A stretch of DNA of 64,000 nt from Croceibacterium atlanticum (GTDB taxonomy: Bacteria > Pseudomonadota > Alphaproteobacteria > Sphingomonadales > Sphingomonadaceae): contig NZ_CP011452.2 of NCBI RefSeq assembly GCF_001008165.2, positions 558,001 to 622,000 on the forward strand. The letters are read 5' to 3'. Position numbers and translations under genes: made by a program. The notes beneath the pieces are model-generated. The model searched no databases and was not told the DNA's origin. It saw only the letters and a program-made list of their open reading frames with translations. Below are positions 8,716 through 19,167 of the stretch, one piece after another. Numbering within the stretch: the first letter of the stretch is position 1; each line of letters begins with the position of its first letter.

Positions 8716-10101
8716 TCATTCCTTCTCGGGCAAATCGTTCCGATCGTTCATGCCGAGCAGCTTGAGCTTACGGTGCAATGCCGAACGTTCCATGCCGATA
8801 AAGCCGGCGGTCTTGGAAATATTGCCCGAAAAGCGCCGAATCTGGATGCGCAGATATTCACGTTCGAAGCTCTCCCTCGCCTCTCGCAAGGGGACGCCCA
8901 TCAATGTGGTGATGCCCGATCCGCCTTCCCCCGAACCACCGGTGATTTCCGGCGGCAGCATATCCGGTTCGATTCGTGCAATCCGGTCACGCGGGGCGAG
9001 AATCACCGTCCGTTCAACCACATTGCGCAGCTGGCGCACATTTCCCGGCCAGTCATAGGCTTGCAGGGATGCCAGTGCTTCCGGCGTTATCTCTGGCGGT
9101 TGCACGCCTTGCTCCCGCGCATAACGGGTAAAGAAATGGTCGGCCAGCGCCGGGATATCGTCCCGCCGTTCCGCCAGCGAAGGAATCGTCACCGGCACGA
9201 CATTCAGGCGATAGAACAGGTCTTCGCGGAACCGCTTTTCGGCGATCTCCTTCTCCAGATCGCGCGCCGTGGATGAAACCACGCGTACATCGACACCGAT
9301 CTGGCGATTGCCGCCCGCACGGACGAAGCTCTGTTCGGTCAATACGCGCAGGATCCGCGCCTGCGTATTGAGCGGCATATCCGCCACTTCGTCGAAATAG
9401 AGCGTTCCCCCGTCGGCCATTTCGAGCAATCCGGGGCGCACCAGCTTCCCGTCAGCTTCCTCGCCGAACAATTCCTGTTCGAACCTTTCGGGCGTTATCC
9501 GTGCGGAATTGACCGTAACAAATGCCTTTTCGGCGCGCGGGCTCCATGAATGAAGCAGGCGCGCGGCCACTTCCTTCCCTGCCCCCGCCGGACCGGTGAT
9601 GAGCACACGGCTGCCAGTGCTGGCCACGCGCTTCAAAGTCGCCCGCACCTGGTTGATGGCGCTGGAATTGCCGGTGAATTCCTCGTCCAGCGCGATGCCT
9701 TCGCGCAGGCGGGCATTCTCCCGGCGGAGGCGTTCGGTTTCGGTCGCCCGCTCCACCAGTAGAAGCAGCCGTTCCGCCTCGAACGGCTTTTCGATGAAAT
9801 CCATCGCACCGCGGCTGACAGCGGAAACGGCCGTATCGATGCTGCCATGGCCCGAAAAGATGATGACGGGCAATTCCGGTTCCCGCGCCTTGATCGCGTC
9901 GAGCACTTCGAGCCCGTCCATCGGGCTGCCGTGCAGCCACACGTCGAGCAGCACGAGGCTGGGCCGCCTTTCATCCACCATCTTCAGGGCGGAAGTGGAA
10001 TCTCCAGCGGTGCGGCATTCATAGCCTTCATCGCTGAGAACGCCGGCGACGAGTTCGCGAATATCCTGCTCATCGTCCACCACCAGGATGTCGAGCGCCA
10101 T
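8716..10101 (-). CDS. ntrX: nitrogen/redox response regulator NtrX
   Basis: 461 residues: receiver domain (phospho-accepting Asp in 'LVLLDVWL'), AAA+ domain with Walker A 'GPAGAGKE' and Walker B 'GGTLYFDEV', and a Fis-type HTH ('ISKTAGFIGMERSALHRKL'). The sigma54-contact motif GAFTGA, expected just after 'ELFGEE', is missing; the loop reads 'ADGKLVRPGLL'. It therefore probably does not activate sigma54 promoters directly, as reported for some alphaproteobacterial NtrX. The start at 10101 has AAGGAG upstream; longer in-frame starts lack homology. Partner kinase NtrY is 19 bp upstream. Confidence 0.95.
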   Translation of the reverse strand: MALDILVVDDEQDIRELVAGVLSDEGYECRTAGDSTSALKMVDERRPSLVLLDVWLHGSPMDGLEVLDAIKAREPELPVIIFSGHGSIDTAVSAVSRGAMDFIEKPFEAERLLLLVERATETERLRRENARLREGIALDEEFTGNSSAINQVRATLKRVASTGSRVLITGPAGAGKEVAARLLHSWSPRAEKAFVTVNSARITPERFEQELFGEEADGKLVRPGLLEMADGGTLYFDEVADMPLNTQARILRVLTEQSFVRAGGNRQIGVDVRVVSSTARDLEKEIAEKRFREDLFYRLNVVPVTIPSLAERRDDIPALADHFFTRYAREQGVQPPEITPEALASLQAYDWPGNVRQLRNVVERTVILAPRDRIARIEPDMLPPEITGGSGEGGSGITTLMGVPLREARESFEREYLRIQIRRFSGNISKTAGFIGMERSALHRKLKLLGMNDRNDLPEKE

Positions 10102-10120
10102 CAGAGCTTCTCCTTGGAAA

Positions 10121-12340
10121 TCATTCTGCCGCCTCGCTATTCGTCGCGGCAGCGGCGGGATCGCGGGCGAAACGGAGCGTGACGCAGGTGCCGCCGCCAT
10201 CGGCGGGCGTGAAAGTCAGTTCGCCGCCATGTTCTTCGACAATCTTCTTCACGATCGCGAGGCCGAGCCCGGTGCCCTTCTCCCGCGTCGTGACATAGGG
10301 TTCCATGATCCGTTCGGCCGATTGCGGCAGTCCAACGCCATTATCGACCACGCGAACGCAGAAATAGCTGTTGTCAGCAAATACGCTGACATTGATGCGG
10401 CCGCGAAATGCCTGATCTTCGCCCCGTGCGCGGGCATCCACCGCCTCCGCCGCGTTCTTCAGCACATTGGTCATGGCCTGGCCGAACTGATGCCGGTCGC
10501 AATCGATATGCGGAAGGTCAGGCTCCGCCTCGAAACGATAATCCACTTCCTGATGGGCCACTTCCTGCAGGAACAGCGCCTGGCGGACGAGATCGACCGC
10601 ATCTTCATGCCGGAAGACCGGCTTTGGCAGGCGGGCGAAGGACGAGAATTCATCGACCATCTTTCGCAGGCCGCCGACCTGGCGAATGATCGTGCCGGTC
10701 AATTCCTCGAACAGCTGGCCGTCTTCATGGATCTGCTTGCGATACCGGCGCTTGAGCCGTTCCGCGGCAAGCTGGATCGGCGTGAGCGGGTTCTTGATTT
10801 CATGCGCAATACGCCGGGCAACGTCGGACCATGCCGCCTGGCGCTGGTCGATCAGCTGGCGGGTGATGTCTTCGAAAGTGATCACATGGCCTTCTGCCGA
10901 AGGCGCGACCTTCACCGCAAGCGTCAGCAATTCGCCGGATCGGTTATATTGCACGATACCGCTGCCGGTTTCGCTTTTCAGAAGCGCATCGATCTGCGGG
11001 GCGACGACCGACAGTTCCAACCCGACAGGCGTTGGCCCCGCAGTGTCGAGCAACAGGTTCTGTGCGGAACTGTTCATCAACAGGACCTGCCCTTCCCTGT
11101 CGACCGAGATGATGCCGGCTGTGATCGATTGCAGCACCGCCTCGATAAATGCCCGTCGATCCGCAAGCTGCCGATTGGCGCCGATCAGGGCATCCGTCTG
11201 CCGTTCGATCTGCGCGGTCATGCGGTTGAAGGCGCGGTTGAGAAGGCCGATTTCATCGGGGCCGGTGCGCCCTTCGATGCGGAGCGCATAATTGCCGCTG
11301 CCGACTTCGCGCGCGGCACTCACCAGTTCCGTCAACGGCTTTACCTGACGATCGGCGAAACGCAGGGCGAACCACACTGCCAGGCCGACCAGGGCCAGCG
11401 ATACGAAGAACAGGGCCAGATTGAAACGGACCTGCAACACGCGAACCCGCTGGGTAAGCAGATCATAACCGCGCGTAACGTTCTCCGCGAGTTCCCACTG
11501 GCTGAACGCCAGGGGGTTCGCGTCACGCATGACATACAGATAGAGCCCTGAAGGCTGATCGAGCACAGTGACCACTTCGATCTGGTCGCGCGTGGCCGTG
11601 ACCACGGCCTCTTCACTATTGCGGACCTGCTGGAGCACTTCCGGCGAAACACGCTGGCGGCTGAAATCCTCGCTCGGATCAACGATCGCCACGACGTTGA
11701 GAGCGCCATTCTCTCCTTCCTGGAGGATGGCGCTTTCATTCAGATCGCGGGAATAGACCTGCAGGCCGTATTGTTCCTGAAACTCCTGACTGGTCAGGTC
11801 CGAGCCTTGCAGCACGAAACGCAGGTCGCCCGCCATCGCCATGGCCTGCGCGCTCATGGAACGTTGATTTTCGTCGTAATAACCGCGTGCAAGCTCGTTC
11901 GCGTCCTCCAATATTCCGCGTTGCTGGTCGGAAAACCAGAACTCCACACCCGACTGGAACAGGATGCTGGCAAAGACAGCCACCAGCAGCGTCGGGATGG
12001 CAGCGACCAGCGAGAAGAAGAACACCAGATTGACGTGCAGACGCGCCGTGGTTCCGCCGGCCCGCCTGATTGCCATGCGCCGCCCGAACAGCACGATCAG
12101 GGCCAATGCGGGGATAAGCGTCCCCACCAGCATGGCTGCCGCCTGGGTTGAAGGAACCGGCTCCCCCGGATCGGAGAAGCTTGCAAGTGTCAGCCAGGAT
12201 GCCGCCAGCATGACCAGCAGCGCAATCGCCGAGGAGACTTCCAGCCAGAAATACAGGTTCGCCCGGCGAGCGATCACCATGGATCGGCGCCACCAGCGCG
12301 GAAGTCGCCTCAGGCGATTGGGCTCGGCATGTGAATCCAT
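10121..12340 (-). CDS. ntrY: sensor histidine kinase NtrY
   Basis: 739-residue membrane kinase: several N-terminal transmembrane helices (two before residue 75, others near 95-125 and 295-320), a HAMP segment, a PAS region around 'AVLQSITAGIISVDREGQ', then HisKA with the phospho-His in '[19 protein letters not shown]' and an HATPase domain with 'VVDNGVGLP' and 'EKGTGLGLAIVK'. It phosphorylates NtrX; in alphaproteobacteria the pair answers nitrogen and/or redox state. A 70-bp gap separates it from ntrC, so ntrYX may have its own promoter. Confidence 0.94.
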   Translation of the reverse strand: MDSHAEPNRLRRLPRWWRRSMVIARRANLYFWLEVSSAIALLVMLAASWLTLASFSDPGEPVPSTQAAAMLVGTLIPALALIVLFGRRMAIRRAGGTTARLHVNLVFFFSLVAAIPTLLVAVFASILFQSGVEFWFSDQQRGILEDANELARGYYDENQRSMSAQAMAMAGDLRFVLQGSDLTSQEFQEQYGLQVYSRDLNESAILQEGENGALNVVAIVDPSEDFSRQRVSPEVLQQVRNSEEAVVTATRDQIEVVTVLDQPSGLYLYVMRDANPLAFSQWELAENVTRGYDLLTQRVRVLQVRFNLALFFVSLALVGLAVWFALRFADRQVKPLTELVSAAREVGSGNYALRIEGRTGPDEIGLLNRAFNRMTAQIERQTDALIGANRQLADRRAFIEAVLQSITAGIISVDREGQVLLMNSSAQNLLLDTAGPTPVGLELSVVAPQIDALLKSETGSGIVQYNRSGELLTLAVKVAPSAEGHVITFEDITRQLIDQRQAAWSDVARRIAHEIKNPLTPIQLAAERLKRRYRKQIHEDGQLFEELTGTIIRQVGGLRKMVDEFSSFARLPKPVFRHEDAVDLVRQALFLQEVAHQEVDYRFEAEPDLPHIDCDRHQFGQAMTNVLKNAAEAVDARARGEDQAFRGRINVSVFADNSYFCVRVVDNGVGLPQSAERIMEPYVTTREKGTGLGLAIVKKIVEEHGGELTFTPADGGGTCVTLRFARDPAAAATNSEAAE

Positions 12341-12410
12341 CGTTGCAATCCTACAACGAAGCTGTTGCAGTTTTGCAAGGGCAATTATGTAATAGTTTGC
12401 GGACGCGCCG

Positions 12411-13826
12411 TCAGTTGCGCTGGGTGAAACGTTCCGGATCGATATTCAGATCATCCAGTCGCTTGCGCAGGGTGTTGCGATTGATGCCCAGCAATTGCGC
12501 CGCGCGCAATTGATTGCCCGCCGTCTCCCGCAAGGCATGTTCGAAGAGCGGTTTTTCGAATTCCGCCAGCGCAGTGTGATACAGGGTGCCCGGCGTGAAA
12601 TCGCAGCGCGAAAGCCATGATTTTACAACGTGGCTGAAATCCTGGTTGCCCGGTGCAGCGGTTTCGGCGTTTGGCCGGTTTGAAAGCAATTGCCGGACCG
12701 TCTCCGCATCGATTTCTTCCTCGCGCGCCAGCAAGGCGATGCGATAGATGAAATTGCGCAATTCGCGGACATTGCCCCGCCACGGCTGCGTGGCCAGCAG
12801 GTTCGCGGCCTCCTTGGACAAGCTGTGCGCGGGCAACCCTTCGGCGGAGGCGCACTGCAGGAAGTGGACGGCCAGCGGCGTCACATCGCCTTCCCTCTCG
12901 CGCAGAGGCGGCAAGTGGATGGGCACGACGTTGAGCCGGTAATAGAGATCTTCGCGAAAGCTTCCATCCGCGATCATCGGGGCAAGGTCGCGATTTGTCG
13001 CCGCAATGATGCGCACATCAATCGCGGTTTCGTCCCGCCCGCCCACGCGGCGGATTCGTCCTGATTGCAGCGCACGCAGCAGGCGGGTTTGCGCCTCCGG
13101 CGGCATATCGCCGATTTCGTCCAGGAACAGCGTACCGCCCTGCGCCTGTTCGAACTTGCCGATATTGCGGCTGACGGCGCCGGTAAAAGCGCCCTTTTCA
13201 TGGCCGAACAATTCGGCTTCGATCAGTTCGCGCGGAATGGCCGCCGTATTGACCGCCACGAAAGGGCCATCCTTGCGCGATCCCAATTGATGGATCGCTT
13301 CCGCCACCAATTCCTTGCCGGTGCCGGATTCACCAAGGATAAGCACGGTCAGGTCATTTCGCAGGACGCGTGTGATCATCCGATACACATTCTGCATGGC
13401 CTGACTGCGGCCGATCAGCGGCAGTCCGTCGGGCGCCGCCGGTTCGGTGGTGGCGCCGCCGACAGTGGCGTCAGCCGCCTGGCAGGCCGCGCGCACCAGA
13501 TCGTCCAGGTCGAAGGGCTTGGGGAAATATTCGAATGCGCCATTATCAGTCGCGCGTACCGCGGTATCCAGCGTGTTCTGCGCCGACAGGATGATGACCG
13601 GCATATCCGGGCAAATATCCTGCACATCGCCGAGTGTCGCGATGCCGTCCCCATCCGTCAGAAGGACATCGGTGAGCATTACGTCATATTCGTTTTCGGA
13701 CAGTTTCCGGTCGCGGCAGGCAATGCTGTCGCACCGATCGACGGTAAAGGCCTCCTCCTCCAGAGCCGCCATGATCACCATCGCAATCGAAGCGTCGTCT
13801 TCAACCAGCAGCGCGCGCCTGCCCAT
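12411..13826 (-). CDS. ntrC: nitrogen regulation response regulator NtrC
   Basis: 471 residues: receiver domain ('MLTDVLLTDGDG' with the acceptor Asp), AAA+ domain with Walker A 'GESGTGKE', an intact GAFTGA sigma54-contact loop in 'HEKGAFTGAVSR', Walker B 'GGTLFLDEIGDMP', and a C-terminal Fis HTH ('RAAQLLGINRNTLRKRL'). It activates sigma54-dependent nitrogen-assimilation genes when phosphorylated by NtrB. Start chosen at 13826 (MGRRALLVEDD), preceded by AAGAGG; the longer frame to 13889 runs into ntrB. Confidence 0.95.
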   Translation of the reverse strand: MGRRALLVEDDASIAMVIMAALEEEAFTVDRCDSIACRDRKLSENEYDVMLTDVLLTDGDGIATLGDVQDICPDMPVIILSAQNTLDTAVRATDNGAFEYFPKPFDLDDLVRAACQAADATVGGATTEPAAPDGLPLIGRSQAMQNVYRMITRVLRNDLTVLILGESGTGKELVAEAIHQLGSRKDGPFVAVNTAAIPRELIEAELFGHEKGAFTGAVSRNIGKFEQAQGGTLFLDEIGDMPPEAQTRLLRALQSGRIRRVGGRDETAIDVRIIAATNRDLAPMIADGSFREDLYYRLNVVPIHLPPLREREGDVTPLAVHFLQCASAEGLPAHSLSKEAANLLATQPWRGNVRELRNFIYRIALLAREEEIDAETVRQLLSNRPNAETAAPGNQDFSHVVKSWLSRCDFTPGTLYHTALAEFEKPLFEHALRETAGNQLRAAQLLGINRNTLRKRLDDLNIDPERFTQRN

Positions 13827-13849
13827 TGCCTCTTTTCCCCCGCCTGTCC

Positions 13850-14917
13850 CTATTTCGCCATGGGCAGATGCACGCGGAAATGCGTCCATCCCCCGTCTTC
13901 GTCCCGCTCATGGCTGATCCGTCCGTCCATGTCGCGCACCAGCTTGTGAACCAGGGCGAGGCCAAGGCCCTGCCCGTTCTTCTTGCTCGATACGAAGGGT
14001 TCGAAAATGTGATCGCGCAGGGCCGGATCGATCCCCGGTCCATTATCGCTCACTTGCACCTCGATCGGCAGCTTAACAGGTCTGCCCAGGCGGATCACAT
14101 TCATCACCAGACCGCTGACGAACCGGGTGCGCACCACGATTTCCGGTTGGTCCTGCCCCTCGCACGCGTCCCGCGCATTGCTGAGCAGGTTGATGAGAAC
14201 CTGTACCAGCGCCCCTTCATTGGCCAGCACGGGCGGCAGCGAAGGATCGAATTCTTCCCGGATCGGGACGGGGCTGGAACTTGCCGCCACCACGGTATCG
14301 CAGGCCCGGTGAATCGCGGCATGAAGATTGAAGGGGGAAACCGGCTCCGGCTGCTCTCTTCCCAGGCGCTGCATCCGGTCGATCAACTGCGCGATCCGGT
14401 CCACCTCGTCGGCAATGAGGCCGGTCAGTGCACGGTCTTTTTCTTCGAGCTTGCGTGAAACAAGCTGAGCCGCACCGCGAATGGCGGAAAGCGGGTTCTT
14501 GATCTCGTGCGCGAGAATGGCGGGGCCGCGCAAGCCGCTGGCGCGATCTTCATCGCCAAGCCGATCGCCCTGCCCGGCATCGGACAGCGTGACTACACGC
14601 CAGCCTGGGCGGGAGGATACGGCCGAAACGGTAAGATTGATGGTCATTGCCCGGTCGTCCACCTGTAGGGCAAGCCCCCGCGCGACTAGCTGGGATTCTT
14701 CCTGTGCAACCAGCCGCTCGACAATACGTTGTTCCGCGAAAACAAGGATATCCAGCAACTTCTTGCCGATCAGGCGGCGGGAACTGCGGCCCAGCAAATT
14801 CTCCGCCGCGGGGTTAACCTCGCGGATGACGAGGTCCGGATCGACCAGCAGCAAGGCGAAGGTCAATCCAGCGATCTGCTCGCGCGGTTCCGGCGGACCG
14901 GCGAGGATATCACTCAC
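13850..14917 (-). CDS. ntrB: nitrogen regulation sensor kinase NtrB
   Basis: 355-residue soluble kinase with no transmembrane segment: a PAS domain (about residues 15-110), HisKA with the phospho-His in '[18 protein letters not shown]', and HATPase motifs '[10 protein letters not shown]' and '[13 protein letters not shown]'. It controls NtrC phosphorylation, in known systems under PII protein control. The start overlaps the end of dusB by 4 bp, the usual dusB-ntrB-ntrC order in alphaproteobacteria. Confidence 0.94.
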   Translation of the reverse strand: MSDILAGPPEPREQIAGLTFALLLVDPDLVIREVNPAAENLLGRSSRRLIGKKLLDILVFAEQRIVERLVAQEESQLVARGLALQVDDRAMTINLTVSAVSSRPGWRVVTLSDAGQGDRLGDEDRASGLRGPAILAHEIKNPLSAIRGAAQLVSRKLEEKDRALTGLIADEVDRIAQLIDRMQRLGREQPEPVSPFNLHAAIHRACDTVVAASSSPVPIREEFDPSLPPVLANEGALVQVLINLLSNARDACEGQDQPEIVVRTRFVSGLVMNVIRLGRPVKLPIEVQVSDNGPGIDPALRDHIFEPFVSSKKNGQGLGLALVHKLVRDMDGRISHERDEDGGWTHFRVHLPMAK

Positions 14918-15936
14918 GCCGCGCGCCGCCTGAGGAACGGTTCGTAAAATCGTTCCAGCTCGCCCAGAACCTGTTCGGGATCGTCGATGAAATTGGCCCT
15001 GTTCCGGAACTCGGCGGAGCCATGCATCCCCTTGGTATACCAGCCCAGATGCTTGCGGGCGATCTTCACGCCCACATCGGCGCCGTAATGATCCAGCATG
15101 GCGCGATAATGTTCGACCAGCACATCATATTGCTCGTCGAAACTCGGGCTCGGCAGCATTTCGCCCGTGCGCCACCAATGCATGACCTGGCCCAGAAGCC
15201 ATGGTTTGCCATAGGCCCCGCGACCGATCATCACACCATCGGCGCCGGATTGTTCCAGCGCATCCGCCGCATCCTGCACGCCGCAAATATCACCATTGAC
15301 GATGACCGGGATCGAAACCGCATCCTTCACCTTGCGGATAAAGGACCAGTCGGCATTGCCCTTGTACATCTGGTTGCGGGTGCGGCCATGGACGGTAACC
15401 ATCCTGATGCCCAGATCTTCGGCAATCCTGGCCAGTTCCGGCGCATTCAGGCTGGCATGATCCCAGCCCATGCGCATCTTAACGGTGACCGGTACGGACA
15501 CGGCCCTCACCGTTGCTTCCATCAGCTTCGTCGCCAGCGGCACTTCCCGCATCAATGCGGAACCGGCAAAGCCGTTAACGACCTTGCGAACCGGACAGCC
15601 GAAATTGATGTCGATAACGGCAGCCCCGCGATCCGCATTGAGCTTGGCCGCTTCGGCCATGCTTTCGGGATCGCAGCCGACAAGCTGCATGGAAACGGGT
15701 TCTTCGATCTCGTCCCAGGCGGCCTTCTGCAGCGACTGGCGCGTCTCCCTTATCATCGCCTGGCTGGCAATCATTTCGGTTACGTTGAGGCCGGAACCAT
15801 AGCGGCGCACCAGTTTGCGGAACGGCAAATCGGTAACGCCCGTCATCGGCGCAAGCACGACGGGACAGTCGATCCTGATGGAGCCGACATCGATCGGCTT
15901 CAGCGCCGGTGGGGTGGGAAGAGAAGTTTCAGTCAT
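14914..15936 (-). CDS. dusB: tRNA dihydrouridine synthase (NifR3/DusB)
   Basis: Flavoenzyme that reduces specific uridines in tRNA to dihydrouridine. 340 residues in a TIM-barrel with '[16 protein letters not shown]' near the N-terminus, the catalytic Cys in 'NFGCPVRKV', and FMN-contact segments 'TVKMRMGWD', '[13 protein letters not shown]' and 'NGDI'. First gene of the dusB-ntrBC cluster; in related bacteria it is co-transcribed with ntrBC, hence the old name nifR3. It diverges from ispDF across a 75-bp gap that should hold both promoters. Confidence 0.95.
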   Translation of the reverse strand: MTETSLPTPPALKPIDVGSIRIDCPVVLAPMTGVTDLPFRKLVRRYGSGLNVTEMIASQAMIRETRQSLQKAAWDEIEEPVSMQLVGCDPESMAEAAKLNADRGAAVIDINFGCPVRKVVNGFAGSALMREVPLATKLMEATVRAVSVPVTVKMRMGWDHASLNAPELARIAEDLGIRMVTVHGRTRNQMYKGNADWSFIRKVKDAVSIPVIVNGDICGVQDAADALEQSGADGVMIGRGAYGKPWLLGQVMHWWRTGEMLPSPSFDEQYDVLVEHYRAMLDHYGADVGVKIARKHLGWYTKGMHGSAEFRNRANFIDDPEQVLGELERFYEPFLRRRAA

Positions 15937-16011
15937 GCAGTGCCTAAATAATAGGCAGGCGCATAGTGGATTGCGACTGCCCTCGCAAGGCGCTAGCGCC
16001 CAGCCAGCGCC

Positions 16012-17178
16012 ATGCCCTCATCTCCTGACCAGAACCGGATCCCTTTCGCCGCGGTGATCGTCGCCGCCGGAAAGGGGCTACGCGCCGGTCAGCCCTTGCC
16101 CAAGCAATTTGCGCCCTGGCGCGGAAAGACCGTTCTCCGCCATGCGGCAGAGGCGATGCGGAATGCCGGTGCGAGCCATATTGTGGCGGTTATTCCCGAG
16201 AATGCCGATCAGCTTGCCGCCCAGGCGCTCGACGGGCTCGGAGATGTCGTGCTGGTTACCGGCGGGGCATCGCGACAGGAATCGGTACATCTCGGGTTGC
16301 AGGCGCTGGAGGGCATCATGCCCGAAATGGTGCTGATCCATGACGCGGCCCGCCCGGATTGCCCCGAGCGCGTCGTTCACGACCTGCTCCGCGCGCTGGA
16401 CGAGTGGTCCAGTGCCATCCCTGTTCTGCCCGTTGTCGACAGTATCGCCCTGGCGGCGGATGGCGTGATGGCCGGCAGCGCCCGGCGCGAGGCGCTGCGG
16501 CGCGTTCAGACGCCCCAGGCCTTTCGCTTCGCCGATATACTCTCAGCGCACCGGAACTGGCATGGGGAACCCAACGCGGGCGATGATGCGCAGGTGGCAC
16601 GCGCGGCCGGTCTCGAGATAGCGCTGGTTGAAGGCGACGAGAGGCTGCGGAAGCTGACATTCGCGGAGGATTTCACGGATAGCGCCCCACCCCTTCCATC
16701 CTTTCCGAGGATCGGGACCGGCTTCGACGTGCATCGCCTTGCCGATGGTGAAGACCTCTGGCTGTGCGGCGTGCGGATCGATCATGTGCAAGGGCTGGCC
16801 GGCCACAGCGATGCCGATGTCGGCATTCACGCTTTGGTGGATGCAATATTGGGCGCGGTCGCTGCCGGAGATATCGGCCAGCATTTTCCGCCCAGCGATT
16901 CCCGGTGGAAAGGCGCTCCGTCCAGCCGCTTTCTGGAACATGCTGTCGGACTGGCGAAGGAAGCGGGTTACAGGATCGGCAATGTCGACCTCACATTAAT
17001 CTGCGAAGCGCCCAAAATCGGGCCACATCGCGATGCGATGCGACACCGGCTTGCGGAGCTGCTGGGCACGGGAGTAGATGCGGTGAGCGTGAAGGCCACG
17101 ACGACAGAGAAACTGGGCTTCACCGGCCGCGGAGAGGGAATCGCGGCGCAGGCGGTGGCAAGCTTGATCCCGCTGTGA
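16012..17178 (+). CDS. ispDF: bifunctional IspD/IspF isoprenoid enzyme
   Basis: A fusion of two MEP-pathway enzymes, 388 residues. The N-terminal IspD part makes CDP-methylerythritol from CTP and MEP: '[13 protein letters not shown]' nucleotide loop and 'LIHDAARP'. The C-terminal IspF part (from about residue 230) makes the cyclodiphosphate: zinc site in 'GTGFDVHRL' and '[15 protein letters not shown]', with the family '[14 protein letters not shown]' near the end. The fusion is common in alphaproteobacteria. IspE, the step between, is not in the window. Confidence 0.96.
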   Translation: MPSSPDQNRIPFAAVIVAAGKGLRAGQPLPKQFAPWRGKTVLRHAAEAMRNAGASHIVAVIPENADQLAAQALDGLGDVVLVTGGASRQESVHLGLQALEGIMPEMVLIHDAARPDCPERVVHDLLRALDEWSSAIPVLPVVDSIALAADGVMAGSARREALRRVQTPQAFRFADILSAHRNWHGEPNAGDDAQVARAAGLEIALVEGDERLRKLTFAEDFTDSAPPLPSFPRIGTGFDVHRLADGEDLWLCGVRIDHVQGLAGHSDADVGIHALVDAILGAVAAGDIGQHFPPSDSRWKGAPSSRFLEHAVGLAKEAGYRIGNVDLTLICEAPKIGPHRDAMRHRLAELLGTGVDAVSVKATTTEKLGFTGRGEGIAAQAVASLIPL

Positions 17179-17251
17179 CGGGCAGGGAAGCGCAGCACAT
17201 CGCCGGAAAAGACAGGCTGCGCCCTTTCCGGTCCCAGCAATTGGAAAACGA

Positions 17252-17749
17252 ATGACCGATTCACTTCTTCCTCAAGACATCGTTTCCCTCGCCCGCCGCG
17301 TGGTCGAGGAGAATGCCGCGATCGGTCGCAAGATCGCGCTGGCCGAAAGCTGCACTGGCGGCCTGGTGGCGGCTGCACTGACCGAGATTCCCGGTTCGTC
17401 CGCTGTTCTGGACCGCAGTTTCGTGACCTATTCCAACGAGGCGAAACAGGAATGCCTGGGTGTGGCGGAGGACATTATCGACGCTTTTGGCGCGGTTTCC
17501 GTCGCCTGTGTCTATGCAATGGCCCGGGGTGCACTGGAAAACAGCCACGCTGATATCGCCGTGGCGATCAGCGGGATTGCCGGGCCCGATGGCGGGACCG
17601 ACAAGAAGCCGGTCGGCACAGTGGTGTTCGCCCGCGCAAAGCGCGACGAGGAAGAGCCTGATGCCGAATCCCGCCTGTTCGAGGAGCATGACCGCTCCGG
17701 CGTGAGGCGTCAGGCGACGCTTTGCGCGCTCGAACTGCTATTGCCGTAA
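17252..17749 (+). CDS. pncC: CinA-family nicotinamide-nucleotide amidohydrolase
   Basis: 165 residues, the size of the stand-alone C-terminal CinA/PncC domain. The signature 'AESCTGGLVAAALTEIPGSS' lies near residue 30, with 'TYSNEAKQECLGV' and 'AISGIAGPDGG' following. The known reaction is deamidation of NMN to NaMN in NAD recycling. The last 40 bp overlap, tail to tail, the end of the COQ10-like gene on the other strand, so the C-termini of both proteins use the same DNA. Confidence 0.92.
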   Translation: MTDSLLPQDIVSLARRVVEENAAIGRKIALAESCTGGLVAAALTEIPGSSAVLDRSFVTYSNEAKQECLGVAEDIIDAFGAVSVACVYAMARGALENSHADIAVAISGIAGPDGGTDKKPVGTVVFARAKRDEEEPDAESRLFEEHDRSGVRRQATLCALELLLP

Positions 17750-18171
17750 AGTTCGTCCGCGCGCGTTTCGAAGGCGTTCACCATCTTGCGGAAGGCGCGG
17801 TCGAAATACTGGCCCGCCAGCATTTCGAACATCTTGTTCTTGAAGGTGAAATCTACCTGGAATTCGATCTCGCAGCCCCCGCCTTCCAGCGGGCGGAACA
17901 GCCAGACATTATCCAGATCCCGCATCGGCCCGTCGATATAATGCACTTCGAGCCGTTCCGGCCGCTGCTTTTCCACCCGCGAGGTGAACTTTTCGCGCAG
18001 AGCCTTGAAGCCGACCAGCATGTCCGCGACCATTTCCTCGCCATTGTCGGAGCGCACACGCGTGGCGACGACCCAGGGCAGGAATTCGGGATAGTTGCCG
18101 ACATCGGCAACAAGATCGAACATCTGCTCCGCGCTATATGGCAGGCGACGTGTTTCGTGAATTCCAGGCAT
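17710..18171 (-). CDS. COQ10/RatA-type START-domain protein
   Basis: 153 residues of the polyketide-cyclase/START fold, with the typical opening 'ETRRLPYSAEQMFDLVADV' and 'YPEFLPWVV'. In mitochondria and alphaproteobacteria these proteins bind ubiquinone or its precursors and help respiration; the same family includes RatA, whose toxin role is disputed. The position directly after lipA (stop and start share a base, TGATG) fits the usual lipA-coq10 pair. The 3' end is shared with pncC on the opposite strand. Confidence 0.9.
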   Translation of the reverse strand: MPGIHETRRLPYSAEQMFDLVADVGNYPEFLPWVVATRVRSDNGEEMVADMLVGFKALREKFTSRVEKQRPERLEVHYIDGPMRDLDNVWLFRPLEGGGCEIEFQVDFTFKNKMFEMLAGQYFDRAFRKMVNAFETRADELYGNSSSSAQSVA

Positions 18172-19106
18172 CAGGCGGTGCGCTTCGCCTGTTTTGCCAG
18201 CTTTTCTTCGCGTGCGGCCTGCATCTGGGCGAAATCTTCGCCCGCGTGATAGCTGGAACGCGTCAGCGGAGTGGACGCGACCTGCAGGAATCCCTTGGCC
18301 CGCGCGACCGAACCGAACGCTTCGAACACTTGTGGCGAAACGAAATCTTCCACCTTGGCATGTTTCGGGGTCGGCTGGAGATACTGGCCCATGGTGATGA
18401 AATCGACATCGGCGCTGCGCATGTCGTCCATGACCTGGTGCACTTCCAGGCGCTGCTCACCCAGTCCCAGCATGATGCCGGACTTGGTGAATATCAGCGG
18501 GTTGTGGCTCTTCACTTCTTCCAGAAGGCGGAGCGACGCGTAATAGCGCGCACCGGGCCGGATCGTCGGATAAAGGCGCGGGACGGTTTCGAGATTGTGG
18601 TTATAGACATCGGGCCCGGCCGCACAGATCGCTTCCACCGCCGCGCGCATCTTGCCGCGGAAATCGGGTGTCAGGATCTCGATAGTCGTGTTCGGGGTCG
18701 TGCGGCGCAGCGCCTCAATAACTTTCACGAACTGGCCGGCCCCGCCATCGGGAAGATCGTCGCGATCGACCGAGGTGATGACGATATGTTCCAGGCCCAT
18801 TTTCGCGGCGGCCACGGCCACATGTTCCGGCTCCAGCGGATCGACCTTGCGCGGCATCCCCGTCTTCACATTGCAGAACGCGCAGGCGCGCGTGCAGACA
18901 TCGCCCAGAATCATCACCGTCGCGTGCTTTTTCGTCCAGCACTCGCCGATATTCGGGCAGGCCGCTTCCTCGCACACCGTATTCAGGCCGAGGTCCCGCA
19001 TGAGTTTGCGCGTTTCGTGATAGCCCTTGCTGATCGGGGCCTTGACGCGGATCCAGTCCGGCTTGCGTTGGCGCGGCTGGCGTGGAGCTTGCGAAAGATC
19101 ATTCAT
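18171..19106 (-). CDS. lipA: lipoyl synthase
   Basis: Radical SAM enzyme that inserts two sulfurs into protein-bound octanoyl groups to make lipoate. 311 residues. The auxiliary cluster motif CX4CX5C is in '[13 protein letters not shown]', the radical SAM motif CX3CX2C in '[13 protein letters not shown]', and the family's terminal serine ligand in 'RSSYHAGE'. Start set at 19106 (MNDLSQAP); upstream in-frame codons read across the divergent promoter region to the carbonic anhydrase. Confidence 0.96.
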   Translation of the reverse strand: MNDLSQAPRQPRQRKPDWIRVKAPISKGYHETRKLMRDLGLNTVCEEAACPNIGECWTKKHATVMILGDVCTRACAFCNVKTGMPRKVDPLEPEHVAVAAAKMGLEHIVITSVDRDDLPDGGAGQFVKVIEALRRTTPNTTIEILTPDFRGKMRAAVEAICAAGPDVYNHNLETVPRLYPTIRPGARYYASLRLLEEVKSHNPLIFTKSGIMLGLGEQRLEVHQVMDDMRSADVDFITMGQYLQPTPKHAKVEDFVSPQVFEAFGSVARAKGFLQVASTPLTRSSYHAGEDFAQMQAAREEKLAKQAKRTA

Positions 19107-19167
19107 CAACCGCTCACTTAGGGAAGGCTCTTGCCAGTGGCAATGCCGAGGGGCATCTGCTCCCTTC

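Noticed and set aside
10088-11551. 487-codon open frame opposite ntrY
   Set aside because: Antisense shadow; ntrY motifs are intact on the minus strand.
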